From CAVQGZ01 sp963712175 (GTDB lineage: Bacteria > Actinomycetota > Actinomycetes > Jiangellales > Jiangellaceae): DNA of 64,000 nucleotides. Within the stretch, counting starts at the first letter, position 1. Each line of letters starts with the position of its first letter. Of the stretch, positions 19,501 through 26,555 are shown one piece after another. Location of the stretch: positions 1 to 64,000 of the forward strand of contig CAVQGZ010000011.1 of assembly GCA_963712175.1 (NCBI GenBank), read 5' to 3'. Under the pieces are notes generated by a model. That model saw only the letters and a list, made by a program, of their open reading frames with translations. It did no database searches and was not told the origin of the DNA. The position numbers and the translations under genes are program-made.

Positions 19501-19734
19501 CTGCCAGACACCCGGCACGGTGATCTGCTGGTCCCCCCGCGGCCCGGCTTCGCCCAGGGCCTCCAGGTCCACGCCCTGCAGCCCGTTCAGCCACTCGAAC
19601 GACCATCGCCCGTCGAGGTCGACCCGCATGGCTCGCCCTGCCTGCAGGTCGTCCAAGGAGCTGTAGGACGGCAGGAGGGAGCGACCTCGTTCTCGGTTCA
19701 CCCCGACGACCGTGGGGTCGCGCCAGGCGGTCAT
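16564..19734 (-). CDS. lacZ: Beta-galactosidase, GH2 (LacZ type)
   Basis: 1056 residues, close to the long LacZ form. N-terminal sugar-binding domain (LDGRWSFEWLNG, VPGVWQLQGHGKPNY), then the catalytic barrel with acid/base Glu in IIMWSLGNEAGEGG and nucleophile Glu in LQCEYAHAMQNSVGN, and a C-terminal beta-sandwich (small chain) that includes YVRPQENGNRTGVRW. It hydrolyses beta-galactosides such as lactose in the cytosol; no signal peptide is present. The sugar symporter gene ends 3 bases upstream, so uptake and hydrolysis form one unit. No regulator gene is adjacent. Confidence 0.96.
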   Translation of the reverse strand: MTAWRDPTVVGVNRERGRSLLPSYSSLDDLQAGRAMRVDLDGRWSFEWLNGLQGVDLEALGEAGPRGDQQITVPGVWQLQGHGKPNYLANRFPPALGTRRDRIPDIDPELNEAGVYARTFTVPPDWSTKRVTLVLEGVKAGASVVLNGRRVGYTQGSFLPAEFDVTEHLVDGENRLTVVVLRYAASSYLDGQDMWYLSGIFRPVYLRAEPKLAVRDVWARAQLGSTYTDGTLTTQLSVVNHADVEASAEVEVVLTEPDSGASRPVGTDTVTLGPGQESAVVLSTHLPQVSAWTAETPHLYGVTVLLRRDGTLVQALALRIGFRTVQIRDERLLVNGQPITLLGVNRHDFDPDHAWAVPTERYREDLLLAKSLNINAIRTSHYPNPQVFYDLCDELGLYVMDECDLESHGVRRKNVPGDNPLWVGHCVDRMERMVLADRNHPSIIMWSLGNEAGEGGRDGGAFVQMKRAARHLDDTRPFHYEGDHDPAISDVVSRMYATAEQMAALGRREPLTFGPLTKLQNRLLTDDKDVTQEMLIGRPVLQCEYAHAMQNSVGNLAEHVDVFFRYPNVVGGFIWDYVDQAIRQTGPDGQERWHYGGDFGDTPHHGTFLLNGILAADRTPHPSAYEVRWCYRPIEVRPLDPAAGRYRVTNRHSFTDLDAFDPVLEVRDDGAVTHTESLPSVSVPPGGSREWVVPSAAPAPAERVVRFRWRRREPTPWSQAGAEVAFDEFVLRPRDRSRRRTSARPIAGGSAPGPVRLLREGHTLRADVGAGLVEIDARTGALTSWRVGGVDVLAGALRPVYWRAPTDNERGFANGAAWLEPLLPDRLWRLARPRVARVEDAVDEDGLRVTLLVRSPLLRAATLQYRLAADGTLDVVHQVVPAREMIRLGLTTELAGAQRVRWYGKGPHETYVDRAHGAWTGIHETTVAELTHPYVRPQENGNRTGVRWLEVLRDSDGLLVEDCSGDTMEFTAWPYTQRDLDRAQHSHELPRRDALTLTVGRQRGVGGDKPGAAALLDPYRMPAGRTYRVAIRLRRTDARPTSRAITDEVPHALHRA

Positions 19735-19737
19735 GGC

Positions 19738-21081
19738 TTAAGGCACACCCTTGACCCGCATGACGAGGACGGCGCCGAGGATGGTGAGCGCAGCCCCGGC
19801 CAGGTAGAGACTCTGGTAGGCGACGTCGTAGCCGGAATCGCGCAGCAACGTCACGACGACGCCGGCCGTCACCGGTGCGAGCACCTGGGGCAGTGCGTTC
19901 GCGATGTTGACCACGCCCAGGTCCTTCGCACGGTCCTCCGGGCGGGGCAGCACCCGGCTGATCAGTGCGAGGTCGACGGCCGTGTAGGAGCCGAAGCCCG
20001 CCCCCATCACGATCGCGGCGACAGTCACCATCCCGACGTCTCGGGAGAAGGCGAGGATGACAAGGGAGCTGGCGATGATGAACGAGGCGATCATCACGAA
20101 CACCCGAACCTTGCCCACCCGGTCCGACAGCGGTCCCGTCACCAGCGCGAAGATGAGCAGCGCCACGATGTAGTAGGTGAGGATGCCCGCCACCGTCGTG
20201 TCCGCCTCCGTCGGTGCGAGCTCGAGCACGTCGCGGGCGAAGAAGAGCAGGTAGGTGGTGACGAACGCGTTGCCGAGCACGACGAGGAAACGGGTGATCC
20301 ACACCCACCCGAAGTCGGGATGCTTGCGTGGGTCCACCCAGAACCCGCGAACGAAGGGGCCCCACTGCAGGCTCGGGATACCCGCGCGGTCGAGTGGGGT
20401 GTCGCGCATCCGCCAGACGAAGAGTCCGGCGCTGAGCCCGAGGACGACGGCAACGGCGATGTAGCGGGGCCCCTGCCCACCCACGTCCTCCGACCCGATC
20501 TCCACACCCGTCTGCGGGATCAGCGCCACGATGATCGCCCCGACCATGACACCGAGCGGCTGGGCCGCCCCCACGACGGCAGACACGGTCCCGCGCTGAC
20601 CAACCGGCACCTGGTCGGGGATGATGGCGGTCAGCGCTGCGTAGGAGGCGTTGAGGGTCAGCTGAGCCATGGCCCAGCCCAGCGCGAGCGCACCCAGGAC
20701 AGGCGCCAACGGGAGCAGGACCAGCACGGCGACCGCCGCAACGCTCGACCACAGCACCCAGGGGCGCCGACGCCCCAGGCGCGAGCCGGTGCGGTCGCTC
20801 AGGGCCCCGGCCAGCGGGTTGGCCACCAAGGAGACGAGCGCGCCCAGTGTCAGGACGAGACTGAGGCTGGTCTCCTTGCTGTCCGGGGTGAGTCCCTCCA
20901 CCTGCAGCGGCAGCAGGAACTGGATGGGCGTGAAGAACGCGGTCCAGATGCCCAGGTTGGCCAGGGCGACGACCGCGATCGTGCCCTTCCCCACCCGGAC
21001 CGTCGGCTCGGCCAAGGGGTTCAGCATCACGTCGGACATGCTGCGGTCTTCCTGCCCGCCGGCACCAAGGGGCTCACTCAC
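19738..21081 (-). CDS. MFS/GPH-type sugar:cation symporter
   Basis: About 447 residues from GTG 21081 with multiple hydrophobic helices (12 expected). The loop-2 signature is ALSDRTGSRLGRRRPWVLW, typical of GPH/MFS sugar transporters. It lies directly upstream of lacZ, so galactoside import is the likely role (inference from context). The GTG start is preferred because GGGAGAG lies 6 nt upstream; ATG 21039, with AGGAAG upstream, is an alternative. The frame remains open further upstream but that part (ALCHSSRQ..) is not protein-like. Confidence 0.87.
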   Translation of the reverse strand: MSEPLGAGGQEDRSMSDVMLNPLAEPTVRVGKGTIAVVALANLGIWTAFFTPIQFLLPLQVEGLTPDSKETSLSLVLTLGALVSLVANPLAGALSDRTGSRLGRRRPWVLWSSVAAVAVLVLLPLAPVLGALALGWAMAQLTLNASYAALTAIIPDQVPVGQRGTVSAVVGAAQPLGVMVGAIIVALIPQTGVEIGSEDVGGQGPRYIAVAVVLGLSAGLFVWRMRDTPLDRAGIPSLQWGPFVRGFWVDPRKHPDFGWVWITRFLVVLGNAFVTTYLLFFARDVLELAPTEADTTVAGILTYYIVALLIFALVTGPLSDRVGKVRVFVMIASFIIASSLVILAFSRDVGMVTVAAIVMGAGFGSYTAVDLALISRVLPRPEDRAKDLGVVNIANALPQVLAPVTAGVVVTLLRDSGYDVAYQSLYLAGAALTILGAVLVMRVKGVP

Positions 21082-21162
21082 AACCGTCTCTCCCGTCAGC
21101 GACTGCCGCGAAGAATGGCACAAAGCCGACACCGGGGACGGTTGATCGGTGAAGTGGGACCG

Positions 21163-21702
21163 CTAGGACCTCTCGGGCTCCGTCGCCTGGCGCACCGGCA
21201 GCACGACCTCGTTGCGGCGCAGGAACCACGGGGTCCACGGCGGGTCGAAGCGCGCCCAGCGCAGTGGGCCGTCCTGCCGCCAACCGGCGGCTTCGACGGC
21301 CTCCTGCAGCGCGACCGCCTGGCGCCGGAACGAGCCGGCGCTCCAGCGACCGGAGAACCGCGCGGCTGCGGCTGTCTGCTCGGGGACCTCGCGGAGCACG
21401 ACTCGGCTGTCACCGGGAACCGGGAGCGACGAGGCGTTCGCGTCGGCGGGCATGACGAACGACACCTGGAACGTGCTGGCCGCGGTGACGTCGTCGACCT
21501 CGTCTCGAGCCTGCTGCAGGACGGGCGCCGTCATCGCGACGCCACCTCGACTGATGTAGCCGACGAGCGGACGGAACCCGGTCGTACCGGCCGACTCGAA
21601 CGAGCCGGCGACCTCGACCTCGGCCACGACGTGGCTGGGGTAGCGCCGTAGCTCGAACCCCTCGTGCCGGGCGAGCACCTCGTACGGTTGCTGCTCGGTC
21701 AT
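21163..21702 (-). CDS. SOUL-family heme-binding protein
   Basis: 179 residues. YEVLARHEGFELRRYPSHVV at the start and the VAMTAPVLQ element are hallmark features of the SOUL/HEBP family, small cytosolic proteins that bind heme or other tetrapyrroles. The second half (FMLP-like positions around VSFVMPADAN, then RWSAGSFRRQAVALQEAV) matches the repeated fold. The ATG overlaps the stop of the SCP2-like gene (ATGA). No membrane or signal sequence is seen. Confidence 0.92.
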   Translation of the reverse strand: MTEQQPYEVLARHEGFELRRYPSHVVAEVEVAGSFESAGTTGFRPLVGYISRGGVAMTAPVLQQARDEVDDVTAASTFQVSFVMPADANASSLPVPGDSRVVLREVPEQTAAAARFSGRWSAGSFRRQAVALQEAVEAAGWRQDGPLRWARFDPPWTPWFLRRNEVVLPVRQATEPERS

Positions 21703-22100
21703 GGCGATCCGAGAGCGTCGGCGGCGATCCTCGGATACACCGCCTGGCAGGCGTGCAGGAGCGGCTCGAGCTGCATCGCCCTGGACTTCGATCCGGACAC
21801 CTTGAGCTTGCGGAACAGCAGAGCCTTGCCCAGGGGCAGGGTGCCCAGGAGCAGCTGGTGCATGGAGTTCGCGCTGAGCCGGGCCGTCAGTGTGGCGTCG
21901 GCTCCGATCGGGGCGAACGTGGTCTCGACCGGCCGCGACCGCCCGTCCACCCAGATGTCGGCTCCGGGGTTGTCCAGCCGGAAGTTGATGATCATCTGAA
22001 GGTCGACGAGCTCGTTCAGCGACTCGTCGTCGGCGATCTCGGCGAACATCGACGAGTAGACACTGCGCAGCTGCGAGTCGTCAGCGTAGATGCGGCCCAT
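21699..22100 (-). CDS. SCP2-like sterol/lipid-binding domain protein
   Basis: 133 residues. The pattern INFRLDNPGADIWVDGRS, TLTARLSANSMHQLLLGTLP and KALLFRKLKVSGSKSRAM is typical of SCP2 sterol-transfer-like domains, which bind hydrophobic ligands. There is no catalytic motif. ATG 22100 is supported by a TATGGT box 6 nt upstream and by the start of homology; the longer open frame upstream would overlap vapC. It is translationally coupled to the downstream SOUL gene. Confidence 0.8.
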   Translation of the reverse strand: MGRIYADDSQLRSVYSSMFAEIADDESLNELVDLQMIINFRLDNPGADIWVDGRSRPVETTFAPIGADATLTARLSANSMHQLLLGTLPLGKALLFRKLKVSGSKSRAMQLEPLLHACQAVYPRIAADALGSP

Positions 22101-22106
22101 GGCCTC

Positions 22107-22112
22107 ACCATA
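22107..22112 (-). promoter_or_regulatory. Candidate -10 box (TATGGT) for the SCP2-SOUL operon
   Basis: Minus-strand TATGGT is 6 nt before ATG 22100. It lies between the vapC stop (22150) and the SCP2 start, giving this pair its own promoter separate from vapBC. Confidence 0.4.
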
Positions 22113-22149
22113 CGGATCGCGGTGCGCGAACGTGGGATGGCGAGGGCTC

Positions 22150-22581
22150 CTACGACTCCCCCGGCACGCGCCACGCGACGCCGTCGAAGCGCGAGAAGTC
22201 GTTGTCGAAGGAGACGATGCCGCACCGGTTCTCGATGGCAAGAGCCGCGAGGTGCGCATCGTTCACCAGGTTGCCGGCGGTTGAGATCGGGCCGAGCAGG
22301 GCGCGTACGAGGCGCGCATGGTCGACACTCGGCTGCACGACGACAGCAGGTGGCGCCGACAACCACGCGTCGACCCGGTCCATCGCCCCATCCAGCGTCA
22401 GCGGTGCTTCGAAAAGCCCGTCGCGGGTCGCCAGGCGCACGAAGGCGAGGAGCGCGACCCAGGCGAAGGCCACGGTCTCACCGCCCGAGAGAGCCCCGTC
22501 CAGCCAGCGGCGGGAGCGCTCGTGGTGCTGCGCGTCGGAGTTCACGGCATAGAGCAACACGTTGGCGTCGACCAGGTTCAC
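22150..22581 (-). CDS. vapC: VapC-family PIN-domain toxin
   Basis: 143 residues. PIN domain with the first acidic residue in LVDANVLLYAVNSD, a central conserved Thr/acid region, a further acid in LVNDAHLAALAIE and the final Asp in IVSFDNDFSRF. This is the Mg2+-dependent RNase fold of type II VapC toxins, which cleave RNA when freed from antitoxin. It begins with GTG overlapping the vapB stop (GTGA), so toxin is translated after antitoxin. All four expected acidic positions appear present, so it is probably active. Confidence 0.92.
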   Translation of the reverse strand: MNLVDANVLLYAVNSDAQHHERSRRWLDGALSGGETVAFAWVALLAFVRLATRDGLFEAPLTLDGAMDRVDAWLSAPPAVVVQPSVDHARLVRALLGPISTAGNLVNDAHLAALAIENRCGIVSFDNDFSRFDGVAWRVPGES

Positions 22582-22841
22582 GAGCCCAGCCGCATCCGAC
22601 GCAGCAGGTCCTCGTCCTCGAGGTCGGCCGAGATCGACAGGGCGCGATCGAGGTTGACGATGCTTCGCCCCATCGCGGCCGGCTGCGTCGTGAAGGGTCG
22701 TGACATGCCCGTCTCGCGGACTCCGTTGCGGATGGCGTCGTTGACCGCCTCCTTGAAGGTCAGTCCCCGTTCCGACATCCGACGCCGGATGAGCTGCTCG
22801 GTGTCCGGATCGAGCGTGACCGTGGTGCGCACGAGGAGCAT
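22578..22841 (-). CDS. vapB: VapB-family ribbon-helix-helix antitoxin
   Basis: 87 residues. The N-terminus (MLLVRTTVTLDPDTEQLIRR) is a ribbon-helix-helix DNA-binding module, and the C-terminal half (RSIVNLDRALSISADLEDED) would wrap the toxin. ATG 22841 is chosen because the ribbon starts immediately after it. The start codon lies inside the four-half-site operator described separately, so the complex probably represses its own operon. It neutralises the adjacent PIN toxin. Confidence 0.92.
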   Translation of the reverse strand: MLLVRTTVTLDPDTEQLIRRRMSERGLTFKEAVNDAIRNGVRETGMSRPFTTQPAAMGRSIVNLDRALSISADLEDEDLLRRMRLGS

Positions 22842-22873
22842 CGTAGCATCACCACCAATGATGCTGTGATGCT
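22837..22873 (-). promoter_or_regulatory. VapBC autoregulatory operator: four 8-base half-sites in inverted pairs
   Basis: On the plus strand AGCATCGT (22837-22844) and AGCATCAC (22845-22852) form a tandem direct repeat. After a 5-base centre come ATGATGCT (22858-22865) and GTGATGCT (22866-22873), their inverted counterparts. The outer and inner pairs match with at most two mismatches. The array overlaps the vapB start codon and ribosome-binding region. The geometry suits two ribbon-helix-helix dimers. Confidence 0.7.
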
Positions 22874-25062
22874 CACCGCCTGGTCTGGATGCGGCCGGAG
22901 GCGGAGCTGAGGTCGAGCGTGTAGAGGTCCGCGGGCTCGCCATCGAGCGCGACGACGCCCTGCGCGGGTTCGAGGTGCCACTGTCGCTGGGTGGACTCAT
23001 CAGCGGTCGTGGGGTCGACGAGGACACTGTCGACCTTCGACAGTGAGGCCAGGGCGAGCGCCCGGCGTACGGGGTCACCCCACGCGCCGAACGTCAACGA
23101 TCCGGTGTCGAGCACACCCGTTGCCACCGAACCGCTGGCCATGCCGACATGCATGTCCAGGTCGACGTCGATGCCGTCACTGTCGCTGTCCAACCCGAGC
23201 CGCAGGTCTGTGGCGAACGTGAGGGCGTCGGCGCCACCCGCCCCGACGTCGTCCTCGGCGAGGAAGAGGTAGCGGTCCGCGGCGACCCTCACGCGTTCCA
23301 GGCCCGTCCGCTCGGCGAGCGTCTCAGCCAGCTCGGCGGAACGCTGGAGCGCCTGACCCAGGAGCTCGGGGTCGTCGTGCGCCTGAGAAGGAGCCAGGGT
23401 GACGGCGACGACCGTGGCCCGCCTCGTGCGTTCACCGGACCCCACGATGGCGCCCCCGTCGTCGACGAGCGCACGTGGGAGCACTGCGAGGAGGAGCTGA
23501 CGGGTTCGCTCGTACTCAGCGGTCAGCTCGGACTCCTGCTCGTCCAGCGCATCAGCCATCGCCGACAGTCGACGCGCGAGATCCCCGAACTCGTCGCCTC
23601 GAGCAGTGTCGATGTCAGGGTCTCGGTCTCCCTGTGCGATGCCTTCGGCCGCCTCCACGGTCGGCCTGATCGGCCGGGTCAGCAGGCGGGCCATCCATGC
23701 CCCGAGAGCCGCCACCACCGGCAGCACGATCGCGAGGACGATGGCGATCTGGAGCAGGTAGCGCAGCAGCGGCTGCAGCGCGACCGACCGCGGCACCTCG
23801 GTGACGACGACCCACTGCCGACCGCTCGCGCTGAAGGACTCCGCGGCCGCGAACGTCGAGTCACCGAAGTAGTCACGAGCGGGCCCGCGGAACTGCTCCC
23901 CGTCGATTGCCGCGCGAACCGGCGCGGTGTCGATCACCTGGACACCGACCGGCGAGCCGACGACGTCGATGATCTGCGCCTCGGCCTGGTCGGACTCGTC
24001 GCCCCGACGCAGCCGATCGAGATAGGCGTCAGGGTCGTCTGTCCACGCGCGCGGCTCGCTCTGCAACCGGCCGGCTGCGTCGACGATGTAGGTGTCGCCC
24101 TCCCCGAGACCAACGGCCTCCCACTCGCCGTCTGCGCTGGTGACGGAGTTGAGCGCCTCGACCGGGATCTCGAGGGCCAGGCCGCCGACCACCTTCGCCC
24201 CATTGCTCAGCGGGCTGACCGCGTAGAGAGCCGGGCGTCCGTTCGCCGAGATCGAGAAGTCCGTCAGCAGTGTCGATCCGACCCGTGCACGCGGAAGCCC
24301 GGTACTCACCACCTGCGCCAGGGCGCCCTGTGAGTACGGCCCGCTCACCAGGCTCGTCCCTACGTCGTTGCCCTTGTCCAGCGTGTACACGATGGTGCCC
24401 GTGTCGTCGATGAGCAGTACGTCGCCGCCGGCCTTGGAGTCCGAGAATGCCCGAACGGCGTCGTTGACCGAGGCGTTCACCTCGGAGTAGCCGGTCGCGT
24501 CGCCCGCGTCCACCGGCGGTGGTTCACCCGGCGGGCGAACCGTGTAGTGGTACTGCACCCACTGAGCGGCCGCCCTCGAGGGCACCAGCTCCGACGCGGT
24601 GACCGGGCCCACACCGGCCTCGTCGAGCGCAGCCACGACCCTCTGCTCGTAGTACCCGTCCAGCTCCGCACGCTCTTGCGGTGTCAGGCTCAGGTCGTCG
24701 AGCTCCGCAAACTCTCGAGCGAGATCTTCGAGCACGCCTGCCACCGCGACATCGGACGCCGCGACCGACACCTCGTCGATGAGTCGCTCCGTGCCCGCCT
24801 GGATGCTGGCGGAGCGGGTTGTGCCCACCGCCGCGAGCTGGTTCTCGGTGTTGCGAACCAGGAGCTCGCGCGCCGCCACGAAGTTGACCGCGCCGAAGGT
24901 GGCCACCGCGAGCAGGGCTGTGACCACGAGAGCCGCCGCCAGCTGGCGGCGCAGCCTGCGCGGGCGGCGCCATCGCGGCAGCGACGCGAAACGCTTCTCG
25001 ATGTCATGCGCGGCCTCGCTGGACCCCGGCGGATGCTCGCCGCCTGCCGCAGACACGCTCAC
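22873..25062 (-). CDS. Membrane receptor with HAMP and degenerate class III cyclase domain (pseudo-cyclase 1)
   Basis: 729 residues. TM1 at about 41-61, a ~370-residue extracytoplasmic sensor (Cache-like pattern with VLLIDDTGTIVYTLDKG and YIVDAAGRL), TM2 at about 430-458, a HAMP segment, then a cyclase-homology domain from about 545. Key catalytic positions are missing: the first metal Asp region (normally FADIVGFT) reads VVAVTLAPS; the K..GD motif reads VRVAADRYLF; the N...R transition-state pair in the VNxAxR motif reads DPVRRALAL. It is therefore predicted to be catalytically inactive. GTG 25062 overlaps the stop of the MscS gene. It may sense an external ligand and control the channel (inference). 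Confidence 0.85.
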   Translation of the reverse strand: MSVSAAGGEHPPGSSEAAHDIEKRFASLPRWRRPRRLRRQLAAALVVTALLAVATFGAVNFVAARELLVRNTENQLAAVGTTRSASIQAGTERLIDEVSVAASDVAVAGVLEDLAREFAELDDLSLTPQERAELDGYYEQRVVAALDEAGVGPVTASELVPSRAAAQWVQYHYTVRPPGEPPPVDAGDATGYSEVNASVNDAVRAFSDSKAGGDVLLIDDTGTIVYTLDKGNDVGTSLVSGPYSQGALAQVVSTGLPRARVGSTLLTDFSISANGRPALYAVSPLSNGAKVVGGLALEIPVEALNSVTSADGEWEAVGLGEGDTYIVDAAGRLQSEPRAWTDDPDAYLDRLRRGDESDQAEAQIIDVVGSPVGVQVIDTAPVRAAIDGEQFRGPARDYFGDSTFAAAESFSASGRQWVVVTEVPRSVALQPLLRYLLQIAIVLAIVLPVVAALGAWMARLLTRPIRPTVEAAEGIAQGDRDPDIDTARGDEFGDLARRLSAMADALDEQESELTAEYERTRQLLLAVLPRALVDDGGAIVGSGERTRRATVVAVTLAPSQAHDDPELLGQALQRSAELAETLAERTGLERVRVAADRYLFLAEDDVGAGGADALTFATDLRLGLDSDSDGIDVDLDMHVGMASGSVATGVLDTGSLTFGAWGDPVRRALALASLSKVDSVLVDPTTADESTQRQWHLEPAQGVVALDGEPADLYTLDLSSASGRIQTRR

Positions 25063-26555
25063 GACGCCTCGACCGCCTCAGCCGCCGAAGCCAGCGCGCG
25101 CCCGCGTCGCTCGATCAACCGCTGGACACGACGTTGACGCATCGCCACGAGACGGTTGAAGGCCGCCACGATCTCGGCGTTGCGGCTGCCGATGTCGCCG
25201 ATGACTTCGTTGGGCGCCACCACCGTCACGCAGTCCGTGACCGCACGCAGCGCCACGACACGGTCATCGCCGCGCCGGGTGTCGAGCAGCCCGACGATGT
25301 CGCCCACCGAGATGTCGCTGACCACAGCCTCGTCCATCCCGGGTTCCAGCAGGACGAGGCGTGCGGTGCCCTCGACGATGACGAGCAGGTCGCGATCCTC
25401 CGACGCCGAGTCGAACATCAGCTCCCCGGCGCGGTACCGCACCCGCCGAGCACTCTGCGCGACTCGGTCGAGGTCGGCGTCCGGCAGCCGCTCGAGCAGC
25501 GGCGAGGTCTGCAGCGCCTGGCGCAGCTCCACCAGAGTCGGCTCGGCCGCCTTCGCCTCGGCCGCGGGGTCGTGCAGGTAGAGATCTTGTGCCGGGCTCG
25601 GCAGGGGCACGTTGTGGCGGTGCGACTGGTACCAGACAAGGGCACCGAAGTCGCCGCGCACCCTCGGCACGATGGCGTAGTCGTCGACCCACATGTGCAC
25701 GTCGTAGCCCATCAGCGGATCGTCGATCGTCGTGACCAGGACCGAGGGCCCAGGCTCCGCCAGCACCCCCGGCACGGATCGTGCCGCGTCCAGCAGCATC
25801 TGCTTGGCCAACGTCGGAGGGTTGGCGAAGGCGACCTGCAGCGAGACGACGATCCGGTGACGGGGTTCCGGGGCGCTGTAGTTGACCACGCTCGCGCCGG
25901 CGAGCTCGCTGTTGGGGACGACGACCATGTCCCCGTTGCGATCGCGGATGCGCGAGGTACGCCAGTTGATGTCGACCACGACCCCCTCGGTGTCACCGGC
26001 GCTGATCCAGTCACCGGTCTTGAAGGGCCGGTCACTGAGCAGCAGCACCCCTGAGGCGAGTCCGCTGAGCGTGTCCTGCAGGGCGAAGGACACCACGAGC
26101 GAGGTGACGCCGAGGGCCGTCAGCGCCGCAGACAGGTCAATTCCCCAGATCCCGGCGAGCACGACCGCCCCCGCGCCGAGGATGACCGCCAACCGGGGGA
26201 AGGCCAGAACCAGGCGCGGAACCGGTCTTGTGCCCGGCGCCGATCCTCGCGAGAGGATCCCGTCACCGATGATCCGCAGCATCTGCCAGGCGGCTACCGC
26301 GAGCGCCAGCACGAGTCCGGTGGCGACCACTTGCTGGTACCAGACACCCTCATCGACGCCGAGCACGGGGACCAACAGCACCCATGCGGCCAAGAGCGGC
26401 AGCACCCAGTTCCGCAACGTGCGCACAGGTGCCCTCAGCGGGGACTCGGACTGCCGCAGGCGTTCCTCGAGCTCGGCGGCACCGACGATCACGATCGGCA
26501 CCAGCAGGATCACCGCAAGGCTCCAGAGCAGCTCGGGCCGAGTAAGGTCGCTCAT
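25059..26555 (-). CDS. MscS-type mechanosensitive channel with C-terminal cyclic-nucleotide-binding-like domain
   Basis: 498 residues. Several N-terminal membrane helices precede the MscS pore helix and beta domain (LGVTSLVVSFALQDTLSG, then LSDRPFKTGDWI and VVVPNSELAG). From about residue 370 a CNB-like domain follows (LERLPDADLDRVAQSARRVR; ELMFDSASEDRDLLVIVEGT). The phosphate-binding cassette reads VGDIVGLLDTRRGDDRVVAL: the basic residue is present but the ribose-contacting Glu of the usual GEMALL segment is absent. Its start overlaps the pseudo-cyclase 2 stop (ATGA) and its stop overlaps the pseudo-cyclase 1 start. It resembles bCNG channels; M. tuberculosis Rv2434c/Rv2435c is, from memory, a comparable pair. 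Confidence 0.9.
   Translation of the reverse strand: MSDLTRPELLWSLAVILLVPIVIVGAAELEERLRQSESPLRAPVRTLRNWVLPLLAAWVLLVPVLGVDEGVWYQQVVATGLVLALAVAAWQMLRIIGDGILSRGSAPGTRPVPRLVLAFPRLAVILGAGAVVLAGIWGIDLSAALTALGVTSLVVSFALQDTLSGLASGVLLLSDRPFKTGDWISAGDTEGVVVDINWRTSRIRDRNGDMVVVPNSELAGASVVNYSAPEPRHRIVVSLQVAFANPPTLAKQMLLDAARSVPGVLAEPGPSVLVTTIDDPLMGYDVHMWVDDYAIVPRVRGDFGALVWYQSHRHNVPLPSPAQDLYLHDPAAEAKAAEPTLVELRQALQTSPLLERLPDADLDRVAQSARRVRYRAGELMFDSASEDRDLLVIVEGTARLVLLEPGMDEAVVSDISVGDIVGLLDTRRGDDRVVALRAVTDCVTVVAPNEVIGDIGSRNAEIVAAFNRLVAMRQRRVQRLIERRGRALASAAEAVEAS

Noticed and set aside
17713..21651. Very long plus-strand open frame (over 1300 codons) antisense to lacZ and the symporter
   Set aside because: It is the codon-bias shadow of the minus-strand genes: His/Asp/Arg/Gly-rich with no domain, while the opposite strand encodes clear LacZ and MFS proteins.
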